Assembly: GCA_902803355.1 (NCBI GenBank)
Contig: CADCPP010000156.1
Span: 1-11,148, forward strand
Direction of reading: 5' to 3'
Length of the DNA: 11,148 nt
Source of the DNA: an uncultured Lachnospiraceae bacterium
GTDB taxonomy: Bacteria; Bacillota; Clostridia; Lachnospirales; Lachnospiraceae
How positions within the stretch are numbered: position 1 is the stretch's first letter; each line of letters begins with the position of its first letter. This document shows positions 1 to 6,240 of this stretch, in pieces. The notes under the pieces were generated by a model. The model was not told the origin of the DNA and did no database searches. It was given only the letters and a program-made list of their open reading frames with translations. The position numbers and the translations under genes are program-made.

Positions 1-843
1 GGTGATCTCGCGGATCAGCTGATCCAGCTCGGCGGCCGAGCAGCTGTCCGGCACTTCAATGTGAATGGACCCGTTCCAGTTGTCCGGCCCGTAATTGTTC
101 AGCACCAGATCGTAAGCTCCGCGCACCTGAGGAAAGCTGATCACGGTATCCCGGATGGCTTTCGCAAGCTCGGCATCGTTCCGCTCGCCCAGGATCTGCG
201 AGATGGTGTCCCGGAGCATCTCGATGCCGGACTTGATGATCACGAGCGAGATCACGGCGCCGAGCCAGGCCTCCAGAGAGAGGCCGAAAAGCAGATAGAT
301 GGCGGCGGCGACCAGGGTGGAGGCGGAGATCACGGAGTCCAGCGTGGCATCCTCTCCGGAGTTGATCAGGGAGTCGGAATTCACCTTTTCTCCGACGGAT
401 TTCACATAGCGCCCGAGGACGATCTTCACGACCACTGCGACACCCACGATGATCAGGGAGACCGTACTGTAGTCCGGCGTTTCCGGGTGAAGGATTTGCT
501 TGACTGATTCCACAAAGGACGTGATGCCGGCGTACAGTACGATCACGGAAATGATCATGGCGCTCAGGTATTCGATCCGCCCGTAGCCGAAGGGGGGCTT
601 CTTGTCCGGCTCCTTCGCGGCCAGCTTGGTCCCCACGATGGTGATCAGGGAACTGCCGGCGTCGGAAATATTGTTCACCGCATCCAGGGTGATGGCGATC
701 GAGTGCGTGATCACCCCGATCACCGCCTTAAAGGCGGCAAGAAAAACATTGGCAATGATCCCGATGATACTGGTCTTCACGATCGTCTTTTCGCGGGACG
801 TATTCCGGATCTCTGTGGCACTGACTTCTGATGACCTGCTCAT
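1..843 (-). CDS. Cation diffusion facilitator family transporter (partial, C-terminus beyond window)
   Basis: Membrane antiporter of the CDF family, which exports divalent metal ions from the cytoplasm in exchange for protons. The 281 visible residues start at an ATG preceded by GGGAGG (853-858) with 8-nt spacing and stay open to the window edge. Hydrophobic segments fit six transmembrane helices (roughly residues 22-41, 44-66, 92-108, 124-141, 168-188, 190-205). Family marks are the TM2 motif LDAVNNISDAGSS (53-65), the loop PPFGYGRIE (83-91), the TM5 motif EDATLD (164-169), and the start of the cytoplasmic domain with YDLVLNNYGP (244-253) and SIHIEV (259-264). The metal site reads N57/D61 and D165/D169 rather than the D/D and H/D set of zinc/iron types, which by family knowledge points to manganese; this is inference. 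It lies 47 nt after rlmD on the same strand and is probably cotranscribed. The last part of the C-terminal domain is missing because of the window edge, not a mutation. Confidence 0.93.
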   Translation of the reverse strand, partial: MSRSSEVSATEIRNTSREKTIVKTSIIGIIANVFLAAFKAVIGVITHSIAITLDAVNNISDAGSSLITIVGTKLAAKEPDKKPPFGYGRIEYLSAMIISVIVLYAGITSFVESVKQILHPETPDYSTVSLIIVGVAVVVKIVLGRYVKSVGEKVNSDSLINSGEDATLDSVISASTLVAAAIYLLFGLSLEAWLGAVISLVIIKSGIEMLRDTISQILGERNDAELAKAIRDTVISFPQVRGAYDLVLNNYGPDNWNGSIHIEVPDSCSAAELDQLIREIT

Positions 844-890
844 CGTTTCTGACCTCCCAAACGATGCATTACAGTTATATTGATGAGTTT

Positions 891-2312
891 TTAAATTGAT
901 TTCCGTGAGGACGCATTGTCTTCTCTGGTAAGCAGCGCGGCGCATTCGCAGCTGACGGTCTGAGGGAACATGTCCACGGGCTGAACAAGCTCCAGGCGGT
1001 AGCGGCTGCCTTCCTCCTGATCCCCTGCGGTCAGGATCTTCAGATCCCGCGCGAGCGTGGCAGAGTTGCAGGAAACATAGACGATGCGCTCGGGACGGCA
1101 GGCAAGTAGCGCCTCAAGCAGGGCGGGATCGCAGCCCTTGCGGGGCGGATCCAGCACCACCACATCCGCAGTTTCCTCCGGGTGCGCCCTGACATAGTCC
1201 GGGAAGATCTCTTCGGATTTTCCGACGAAAAAGTCCGCGTTCGTGATGCCGTTTAAGGCGGCGTTCTGCCTTGCGTTTTCAATGGCCGGGGCAACGATCT
1301 CCACGCCCTTTACCCGCGCCGCGTGGCGGGCGAGGAAGAGGGAGATGGTCCCGGTGCCGCAGTAGAGATCCCAGACGTTCTCTGTTCCGCCAAGGCCGGC
1401 AAATTCCAGGGCCTTTGCGTAAAGGACCTCGGTCTGCGCGGGATTCACCTGGAAAAAGGCAAGAGGAGAGACGCGGAAGGAGAGATCCGCAATGGTCTCC
1501 GTAATATACCCCGGTCCGTGCAGGAAAAGGATCTCCTGCCCCAGGATCACATTGGTCCGCGCGGTATTGACGGAAAGCGAGATGTCCGTCATGCCGGGGA
1601 TCTTCAGCAGGCGCCGCACCAGCTCATCCGCGTGCGGAAGCTTCCGGCCGTTGATGACCAGGCAGACCATCCACTGCCCGCTGCCGCGCGCGTGGCGGAT
1701 CAGGGCGTGGCGAAGCAGGCCGCTGCCGCTTTCCTCGTCATAGGGCGCGATGTGAAATTCATTCGCGAAGGCAAGCAGGAGGGAGAGGATCTCATCGAAG
1801 CCGTCCTGATTCAAGGCGCAGTGCTCCATGGGGACGATGCGGTGGCTGCGGCCGGCATAGTAGCCGGCGATAACGCGGCCGTCCTTATCTTTCCCAAAGG
1901 GGATCTGGGCCTTGTTTCGGTAGTGCCAGGGATCTTCCATGCCCAGAATGGGCAGCAGACGGGAAGAGAGATGCGCTTCATCAAAGCCGCCGAGGCGGAT
2001 CAGATGCTGGCGGACCTTGTTTTCCTTAAAGGCAAGCTGGGCGGGGTAGGAGAGCGCCTGCAGCTGACAGCCGCCGCAGGGGGCGGCCAGAGGGCAGAGG
2101 GGAGACACGCGGTCCGGAGAGGGCGCAAGAACAGCGCTCACGCGGCCAAAGCCATAGGTCTTTCCCGGCTTTGTGACAATCACTTCCACGCGGTCTCCGA
2201 TCACCGCGTCCTTCACAAAGAGAGGATAGCCGCCTGCGCGGCCTATCCCCTCGCCGTTTTCCGTCATATCGGTAATGGATATGGTGATCCTGTCGTTTTT
2301 CTGCAATGCCAT
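891..2312 (-). CDS. rlmD: 23S rRNA (uracil-5-)-methyltransferase, RlmD/RlmCD (RumA/TrmA family)
   Basis: SAM-dependent enzyme that makes 5-methyluridine in 23S rRNA. The E. coli relative acts at U1939; the single Bacillus enzyme (RlmCD) acts at U747 and U1939, and a Gram-positive host would favour the latter. The 473 residues match the usual length. An N-terminal TRAM RNA-binding domain covers about residues 5-60. Four cysteines for the [4Fe-4S] cluster are C73, C79, C82 and C165. FFQVNPAQTEVLY is at 286-298, the SAM-binding loop DLYCGTGT at 315-322, DPPRKG at 388-393, the catalytic nucleophile C415 in VSCN, and the likely general base E456. The ATG at 2312 is chosen because the TRAM domain begins there; a start at 2438 would only add 42 low-complexity residues overlapping yhaM. 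The start lies 1 nt past the yhaM stop with no clear Shine-Dalgarno site, so translation is probably coupled to yhaM. Confidence 0.95.
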   Translation of the reverse strand: MALQKNDRITISITDMTENGEGIGRAGGYPLFVKDAVIGDRVEVIVTKPGKTYGFGRVSAVLAPSPDRVSPLCPLAAPCGGCQLQALSYPAQLAFKENKVRQHLIRLGGFDEAHLSSRLLPILGMEDPWHYRNKAQIPFGKDKDGRVIAGYYAGRSHRIVPMEHCALNQDGFDEILSLLLAFANEFHIAPYDEESGSGLLRHALIRHARGSGQWMVCLVINGRKLPHADELVRRLLKIPGMTDISLSVNTARTNVILGQEILFLHGPGYITETIADLSFRVSPLAFFQVNPAQTEVLYAKALEFAGLGGTENVWDLYCGTGTISLFLARHAARVKGVEIVAPAIENARQNAALNGITNADFFVGKSEEIFPDYVRAHPEETADVVVLDPPRKGCDPALLEALLACRPERIVYVSCNSATLARDLKILTAGDQEEGSRYRLELVQPVDMFPQTVSCECAALLTREDNASSRKSI

Positions 2313-2313
2313 C

Positions 2314-3255
2314 TTATTTCGTTTCGGTTCTGCGGATATTGGAATCCAGGAACTTCTGCATGCCCAGCCAGCCGCTGGACGGATTATTGGTAATGGTCTC
2401 GCCGAAGAGCTGGAGCTTCGCGTCCGTATCGTCCGCAAAGCTTAAGGCCAGCGCTTCCATCAGGGCGGGCTTTTTCGGCGATCCGAACTCAAACTCCCCG
2501 TGATGCGAGAGGATCAGATGGCACAGCTCATTCTTCGTGACCTCCGGGAAGCCCGGGATCTCATCGCAGCGCGTGGCCACCATCTGGCAGCCGATCACGA
2601 TGTGTCCGAGCAGCTGCCCCTCGTCCGTGTAATCATTCGCCGGGAAGGCGGAGAGCTCCCTCACCTTGCCGATATCGTGGCAGATGGCGCCGGTGATTAG
2701 AAGATCACGGTTTAAGAGCGGATACTGGCGGCAGTAGAAATCACACAGCTGCGTCACGCGCAGGGTGTGCTGCAGCAGGCCGCCCGAAAAGCCGTGGTGC
2801 ACCGTCTTCGCCGCGGAATGCGCCTTGAACTCTTTGGCAAAGTCCGCGTCGTTCACAAAGAAGCTTTCCAGCAGCGCGCGTAGCTTTGCGTGCGAAACGC
2901 TGCGGATAAAGCCCAGCAGCTCATCGTACATCCCGTCGATGGGATAGGGGCTCGTGGGCACGTAATCGCTCGGTTCATATTCGCCCGGCCTTGCCACCCG
3001 CACGCGGCGGATATTCAGCTGGTTGTTGTTCTGGTAGCGGACGACCTCGCCCTCCACCTTGATAAACTGCATGGCTTCGAAGTGGTCCACGCCCGAGGAA
3101 AGGTCCCAGACCTTCCCGTCGCCCGTGCCGCTCTTATCCTGCAGCGTTAACGAATAATAGGTCTTGCCGGCCTTGGTCTGGGCCGTCACCTTGCCCTTGC
3201 ACAGATAGATATCACTGATCCGGTCGCCTTCGCGCCAGTTCTGAATAGGATGCAT
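2314..3255 (-). CDS. yhaM: 3'-5' exoribonuclease YhaM (OB-fold plus HD domain)
   Basis: Cytoplasmic 3'-to-5' exoribonuclease of Firmicutes involved in RNA turnover. The protein is 313 residues, essentially the length of Bacillus YhaM. The N-terminal OB-fold (about 14-90) is the nucleic-acid-binding domain. The C-terminal HD phosphohydrolase domain shows the metal ligands in order: H163 in LLQHTLRV, H193-D194 in CHDIGK, H218 in LLGHIV, H251-H252 in ILSHHGEFEFGSP, and an aspartate in ADDTD (274-278), most likely D278. The ATG is preceded by AAAGAAGG (3261-3268), 5 nt away. It starts 19 nt after the stop of the HtrA-like gene and ends 1 nt before rlmD, so it sits in the middle of a minus-strand operon. 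The catalytic set is complete, so an active enzyme is expected. Confidence 0.94.
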   Translation of the reverse strand: MHPIQNWREGDRISDIYLCKGKVTAQTKAGKTYYSLTLQDKSGTGDGKVWDLSSGVDHFEAMQFIKVEGEVVRYQNNNQLNIRRVRVARPGEYEPSDYVPTSPYPIDGMYDELLGFIRSVSHAKLRALLESFFVNDADFAKEFKAHSAAKTVHHGFSGGLLQHTLRVTQLCDFYCRQYPLLNRDLLITGAICHDIGKVRELSAFPANDYTDEGQLLGHIVIGCQMVATRCDEIPGFPEVTKNELCHLILSHHGEFEFGSPKKPALMEALALSFADDTDAKLQLFGETITNNPSSGWLGMQKFLDSNIRRTETK

Positions 3256-3274
3256 AAAAACCTTCTTTCTTGTG

Positions 3275-4630
3275 TTACCGCCGTTCCAGATAGACCTCGT
3301 ATTCCAGCGGCTGATACCCGCCGGCGCTGCGCCGCAGCACGCTGATCTTCACGGTCTGCTCGATGTTGATGTCCCCGAGCAGTGCTTTGAGCTGCGCCAT
3401 GCTGGCCACCGGCTCGCCCGAGACCTGCGTAATGATATCGCCGCTCATCAGCCCCGCGATCATGGCCGGTCCCTCATCCGCGCAGGAGAGGAGATACACG
3501 CCGCTTTCCTCGACCCCCAGCTGCTCCTTAAGGCTGCCGGTAAGCGTCTGCCCGGTGATGCCCAGATACGCGGTGGAGAGGCCGTTGCTGAGGTTCTGCA
3601 GGTAATTCTTCATATCGGAAACGCCGACTGCAGTGATGAAGCCGTTTTCGGCAAGGCTTTCGTCATACCATCCGATCAGGGCACCGGACAGGTTGATCAG
3701 AAAGCCGCAGGAGGCGGGGGCTCCGGTCATATCGGTATGCAGGATGCGGCAGACGTTGTCGGTCATGGCCACGTCATCCTGCACGTAGGTCAGCATGCCG
3801 TAGCGAAGCGAGCCCGCGCTGCCTGCCGGCGCGCCCATGGCAATGACCGGCTGTCCCATGGAGCAGCCGAAGGAGTTGCCCAGCGTGACGGGCTGGATGA
3901 ACTGCCTGGCTTCCTCGCTCAGGCCGCGCGCCTGCACGGCCAGCATGGCAAGCCCTGAGGTCTTGTCCGTGGCCTTAAGGTAGGCAGCGGCCACTTCACG
4001 GTTGGTGAAGCGCACGCTCACCGACCCATCCGCCAGAATGCTTTCCGCATACGGCGTCAGGATCAGGATCTCCCGCGAGGTAACGGCAATGACCACGCCG
4101 AACGTGGTCTCCTGATAGTCATATTCCACGCCGAAGGCATCGGTCTCCTTGCGCATGATGCTGACGGCGGCAAAGGAGCGGTTCGTTTCACTCACCAGAT
4201 CGGCGGCGGCGCGGTAAAGCTGCGCGATATCGGGAAGTCCCGGCTGCCTGGCGTCGATCATCTCCTGCACAAGAGACTCCAGCGCGGCGGCCGCATCTTC
4301 TTCAGAGCTTTCCGCCGTATCGGAGGATTCGGACGGTGCTTCCGTAAGCGCTTCCTCCGTGGTGGACACTTCTTCCCCGGACGGCTCTTCCTTTGTGTCT
4401 GCCGCCTGCGTATCCGGCTGATCCGGCGGGAAGATCACGCTTTCCTGCGGCTCCGTCTCGGTGGGCGTGGTCAAACGGTCCAGCAGCCCTTTCCCGAAGA
4501 CAAAGGCGCAGGCTGCGACCGCGCCGAAAATGACAGCCAAAAAGACCGTGATCAGCAGTTTTTTCCAAAACGGCATACGCGGCTTCTCAATGGTTTCCCG
4601 AATATAGGATTTATTGTCTGCAGGTTCCAT
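3275..4630 (-). CDS. Membrane-anchored HtrA/DegP-like protein with PDZ domain and degraded catalytic triad
   Basis: A 451-residue protein with HtrA (trypsin-like plus PDZ) layout. It has a short cytoplasmic N-terminus, one membrane helix (about 24-46), a Ser/Thr/Glu/Asp-rich linker (about 55-115), a trypsin-like domain (about 150-345) and a C-terminal PDZ domain (about 355-449, with YLGITG at 355-360 and MSGDIITQVSGEPV at 395-408). Protease landmarks can be aligned: LGNSFGCSMGQPVIAMGAPAG (250-270) matches the usual LGxSxxLxxGxxVxAxGxPxG region. However, the usual catalytic His position (in LTxxH) is A195 in LTPYA, the usual Asp (in TDLAVL) is G226 in SGLAML, and the usual GNSGG reads PASCG around S307. 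Only the serine remains, so activity is unlikely; a scaffold or sensor role is inference. The ATG at 4630 is preferred over a TTG at 4654 because AGAAAGG lies 5 nt before it. It has its own candidate promoter and leads into yhaM. Confidence 0.88.
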   Translation of the reverse strand: MEPADNKSYIRETIEKPRMPFWKKLLITVFLAVIFGAVAACAFVFGKGLLDRLTTPTETEPQESVIFPPDQPDTQAADTKEEPSGEEVSTTEEALTEAPSESSDTAESSEEDAAAALESLVQEMIDARQPGLPDIAQLYRAAADLVSETNRSFAAVSIMRKETDAFGVEYDYQETTFGVVIAVTSREILILTPYAESILADGSVSVRFTNREVAAAYLKATDKTSGLAMLAVQARGLSEEARQFIQPVTLGNSFGCSMGQPVIAMGAPAGSAGSLRYGMLTYVQDDVAMTDNVCRILHTDMTGAPASCGFLINLSGALIGWYDESLAENGFITAVGVSDMKNYLQNLSNGLSTAYLGITGQTLTGSLKEQLGVEESGVYLLSCADEGPAMIAGLMSGDIITQVSGEPVASMAQLKALLGDINIEQTVKISVLRRSAGGYQPLEYEVYLERR

Positions 4631-4635
4631 AGCAG

Positions 4636-4642
4636 CCTTTCT
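4636..4642 (-). promoter_or_regulatory. Ribosome binding site deciding the HtrA-like start
   Basis: AGAAAGG ends 5 nt before the ATG at 4630. It falls inside the possible extension from the TTG at 4654, which itself has no purine-rich site before it, so the ATG is the better start and the protein is 451 residues. Confidence 0.6.
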
Positions 4643-4691
4643 CAAAAAACACAATAAAAATCAGCAGGCGCTGGGAGCCTTCCTGAGGCCT

Positions 4692-4720
4692 ATTAAAACA
4701 CAGAAGTAACAAAAAGTCCA
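4692..4720 (-). promoter_or_regulatory. Candidate sigma-A promoter for the HtrA-like gene
   Basis: On the minus strand TGGACT (4720-4715) and TTTAAT (4697-4692) are 17 nt apart, matching the -35 consensus at four of six bases and the -10 at five of six. It lies in the 135-bp gap after the VanZ gene and would give a leader of about 55 nt before the ATG at 4630. With the possible terminator just upstream, it suggests that the HtrA-like/yhaM/rlmD/CDF genes can be transcribed separately from the VanZ gene. Confidence 0.5.
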
Positions 4721-4721
4721 G

Positions 4722-4748
4722 TGAAAAGAGAAGCGCGATCGCCCGCGC
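4722..4748 (-). terminator. Possible weak intrinsic terminator after the VanZ-family gene
   Basis: Read on the minus strand, GCGCG and CGCGC (4748-4744 and 4737-4733) can form a 5-bp all-GC stem with a 6-nt loop, followed by TTCTCTTTT. The stem is short and the T tract interrupted, so read-through into the downstream genes is likely. It begins about 18 nt after the VanZ stop codon and lies directly before the candidate promoter of the HtrA-like gene, a sensible place for a terminator. Confidence 0.35.
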
Positions 4749-4765
4749 GGGGATGGCTGCCTGTT

Positions 4766-5227
4766 TTATTCTCTGTTCTTCCCGCGCTTTTTATGCCTAA
4801 GCAGCGCCGCGATAACCACCCCCGCAGCGGCGCCGGCTGCATCGATGCAGATATCAAGAAGCGCGCAGGCCCGGCCCGGAACAAAGTACTGGTGGATCTC
4901 ATCCGTCACCGCATACGCCGCCGCGATCAGCCATGCAGTCAGGCAGAGCCGCTTTATCGGGACCGCCTTTCCCTTCGAAAGCGCCAGGTCCCCGGCATTT
5001 ACGAACAGGCAGGCGCCGAGCACGGCATATTCCAGAAAATGCGCGGATTTCCGGACAAGCAAACTGAGCGGCTGCGGATCCCATCCGCTGATCTTCGCGA
5101 TCAGAAGGACAAAGAAATTGCTCTCCGCAGCCGACACGTCCCCCGGCATAGCCGAATGGACAAAGATAACGACCATGACCGCAATGGTCACGATAAGATG
5201 AAGGGTTTGCCTGGAAGTTGCTCGCAT
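4766..5227 (-). CDS. VanZ-family membrane protein
   Basis: A 153-residue integral membrane protein of the VanZ family. The founding member gives low-level teicoplanin resistance; for most relatives the role is unknown, though an envelope function is assumed. Hydrophobic segments at about 10-24, 64-78, 94-108 and 126-143 suggest four helices. The family motifs are clear: VRKSAHFLEYAVLG (58-71), with R59, H63 and E66, and VTDEIHQYFVPGRACALLDICID (107-129), with D109, E110, H112, Q113, D125 and D129. The C-terminus is basic and cytoplasmic. The ATG at 5227 has no strong ribosome site (a GATGG lies about 11 nt upstream), but a stop codon 6 nt upstream in frame leaves no better choice. It is the first gene of the minus-strand group, reads away from tatD, and is followed by a possible weak terminator. 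It is not next to van genes, so antibiotic resistance should not be assumed. Confidence 0.88.
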   Translation of the reverse strand: MRATSRQTLHLIVTIAVMVVIFVHSAMPGDVSAAESNFFVLLIAKISGWDPQPLSLLVRKSAHFLEYAVLGACLFVNAGDLALSKGKAVPIKRLCLTAWLIAAAYAVTDEIHQYFVPGRACALLDICIDAAGAAAGVVIAALLRHKKRGKNRE

Positions 5228-5300
5228 AAAATATTAAGCCATCGCTTGCATAACTATTCTTGGGTGTTGAAATTATAGCCATAAGAAAATAAGTGGTATA

Positions 5301-5329
5301 ACTATAAAAAATTAGAAGGGAAAAATCAA
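5301..5329 (-). promoter_or_regulatory. Candidate sigma-A promoter for the VanZ-family gene
   Basis: Read on the minus strand, TTGATT (5329-5324) and TATAGT (5306-5301) are separated by exactly 17 nt. The -10 matches the consensus at five of six bases and the -35 at four of six. It would start transcription near 5294 and give a leader of about 67 nt before the ATG at 5227. The fit is good for a clostridial housekeeping promoter but is read by eye only. Confidence 0.55.
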
Positions 5330-5378
5330 CCCGTTTTGTAAAAAGCTGTATTTTGTTCTTTACGGTTTTCAGGGAAAA

Positions 5379-5407
5379 TTGCTTTTTTGGCGTAGATTAT
5401 GTATAAT
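5379..5407 (+). promoter_or_regulatory. Candidate sigma-A promoter for the tatD-rsmA operon
   Basis: TTGCTT (5379-5384) and a perfect TATAAT (5402-5407) are separated by 17 nt. Transcription would begin near 5414, leaving a leader of about 35 nt before the tatD ATG at 5449. This is the only clear plus-strand promoter found upstream of the group, so it may drive tatD, rsmA and, by tight spacing, the signalling genes that follow. Confidence 0.65.
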
Positions 5408-5448
5408 ATTCAATTACGGCAGATGAGCCTTTGGGAAGGGCAGAAAGC

Positions 5449-6240
5449 ATGATCTTTGATACCCATGTGCATTATGATGACAGACGCTTTGACGAGGACA
5501 GGGGCGCGGTCTTAAACGCTCTTGCTTCGGTGGGCGTTTTCGGCGCGGTCAATATCGGCTGCGACTTTAGAAGCAGCGAGGCAGGGCGGACGCTTGCGCG
5601 GCAGTATCCCTTTCTTTACTTTGCCGCCGGAATCTACCCGGACAATGCGGGAGAGGCGGAAGCGATGGGAGAGGATGCGGCACTTGTGCGCCTGCGGGAG
5701 CTTTTGTCTGACCCGAAGGCCGTCGCGGTAGGCGAGATAGGGCTGGATTATCATTATCCCGATCTTGATAAGGCGCTTCAGAAAAAGTGGCTTGGCCTCC
5801 AGCTTTCCCTGGCAAGGGAGCTTGATAAGCCCGTGGTGATCCACAGCCGGGACGCGGCGGCGGATACCCTTTCCTTTGTGAAAGGCGAGATGCGCGGGCT
5901 GGAGAAGGTGCTGCACTGCTTTTCCTACGAAAAGGAAATGGCACGGGAGTGCCTGAATGAAGGCTGCTATCTGGGAATAGGCGGCGTGGTGACGTTTAAA
6001 AATGGACGGAAGATGAAAGATGTGGTAGACTATATGCCGATGGACCGCCTGCTGCTGGAAACGGACTGCCCGTATCTGGCACCGGAGCCCTTCCGGGGGC
6101 GGCGAAACTCTTCCGCGCTGCTGCCCTATGTGGTGCGGACTATCGCCGGGATCAAGGGGATCCAGGAGGAAGAAGTCGAAGAGATCAGCTGGCAGAACGC
6201 CCTGCGTTTTTACCGGATACAAAGCCCTGGAGAGAAATGA
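5449..6240 (+). CDS. tatD: TatD-family metal-dependent hydrolase / DNase
   Basis: Cytoplasmic TatD-type nuclease with a TIM-barrel amidohydrolase fold; relatives act as 3'-5' exonucleases in DNA repair and fragmentation. The 263 residues are the usual length. Metal and active-site residues are complete: H6 and H8 in DTHVHYD (4-10), E96 in VGEIGLDYHYP (94-104), H132 in VIHSRDA, H157 in LHCFSY, and D206 in LLLETDCPYLAP (201-212). Oddities are GIYP at 61-64, where relatives usually have GxHP, and RGRRNSS (216-222), where RGKRNEP is common. The ATG at 5449 is chosen because GGGAAGGG (5433-5440) lies 8 nt upstream and the family starts directly with this motif; a TTG at 5431 would add six residues and destroy the ribosome site spacing. 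It overlaps rsmA by four bases (ATGA), so the two are translationally coupled. Confidence 0.94.
   Translation: MIFDTHVHYDDRRFDEDRGAVLNALASVGVFGAVNIGCDFRSSEAGRTLARQYPFLYFAAGIYPDNAGEAEAMGEDAALVRLRELLSDPKAVAVGEIGLDYHYPDLDKALQKKWLGLQLSLARELDKPVVIHSRDAAADTLSFVKGEMRGLEKVLHCFSYEKEMARECLNEGCYLGIGGVVTFKNGRKMKDVVDYMPMDRLLLETDCPYLAPEPFRGRRNSSALLPYVVRTIAGIKGIQEEEVEEISWQNALRFYRIQSPGEK

Larger units (their letters stand above)
5228..5448. promoter_or_regulatory. AT-rich divergent intergenic region between VanZ gene and tatD
   Basis: This 221-bp stretch is the longest gene-free sequence in the window and is far richer in A and T than the genes on either side. It holds one sigma-A-type promoter for each direction (annotated separately), whose -35 boxes are about 50 bp apart. 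It also shows an ATAACTAT direct repeat (5250-5257 and 5298-5305; the second copy overlaps the minus-strand -10) and an imperfect dyad TTATAGCCA / GTGGTATAA (about 5274-5301). A second TATAAT on the minus strand (5272-5277) lacks a good -35. No small gene with a convincing ribosome site was seen. Confidence 0.7.

Noticed and set aside
1323..2393. A 356-codon plus-strand frame opposite rlmD
   Set aside because: rlmD carries a full set of catalytic motifs on the other strand; the opposite frame has none.
2313..2438. Upstream extension of rlmD by 42 residues
   Set aside because: The added part lies inside yhaM, is Ser/Arg-rich low complexity, and the TRAM domain begins right after the ATG at 2312.
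4674..4690. Small GCCT/AGGC hairpin upstream of the HtrA-like gene
   Set aside because: Only four base pairs, with no T run, and placed where the transcript would begin; too weak to call a terminator or riboswitch.
4899..5282. A 127-codon minus-strand frame beginning upstream of the VanZ gene
   Set aside because: It is out of frame with VanZ, has no ribosome site before its ATG, and its sequence is unlike any family I know.
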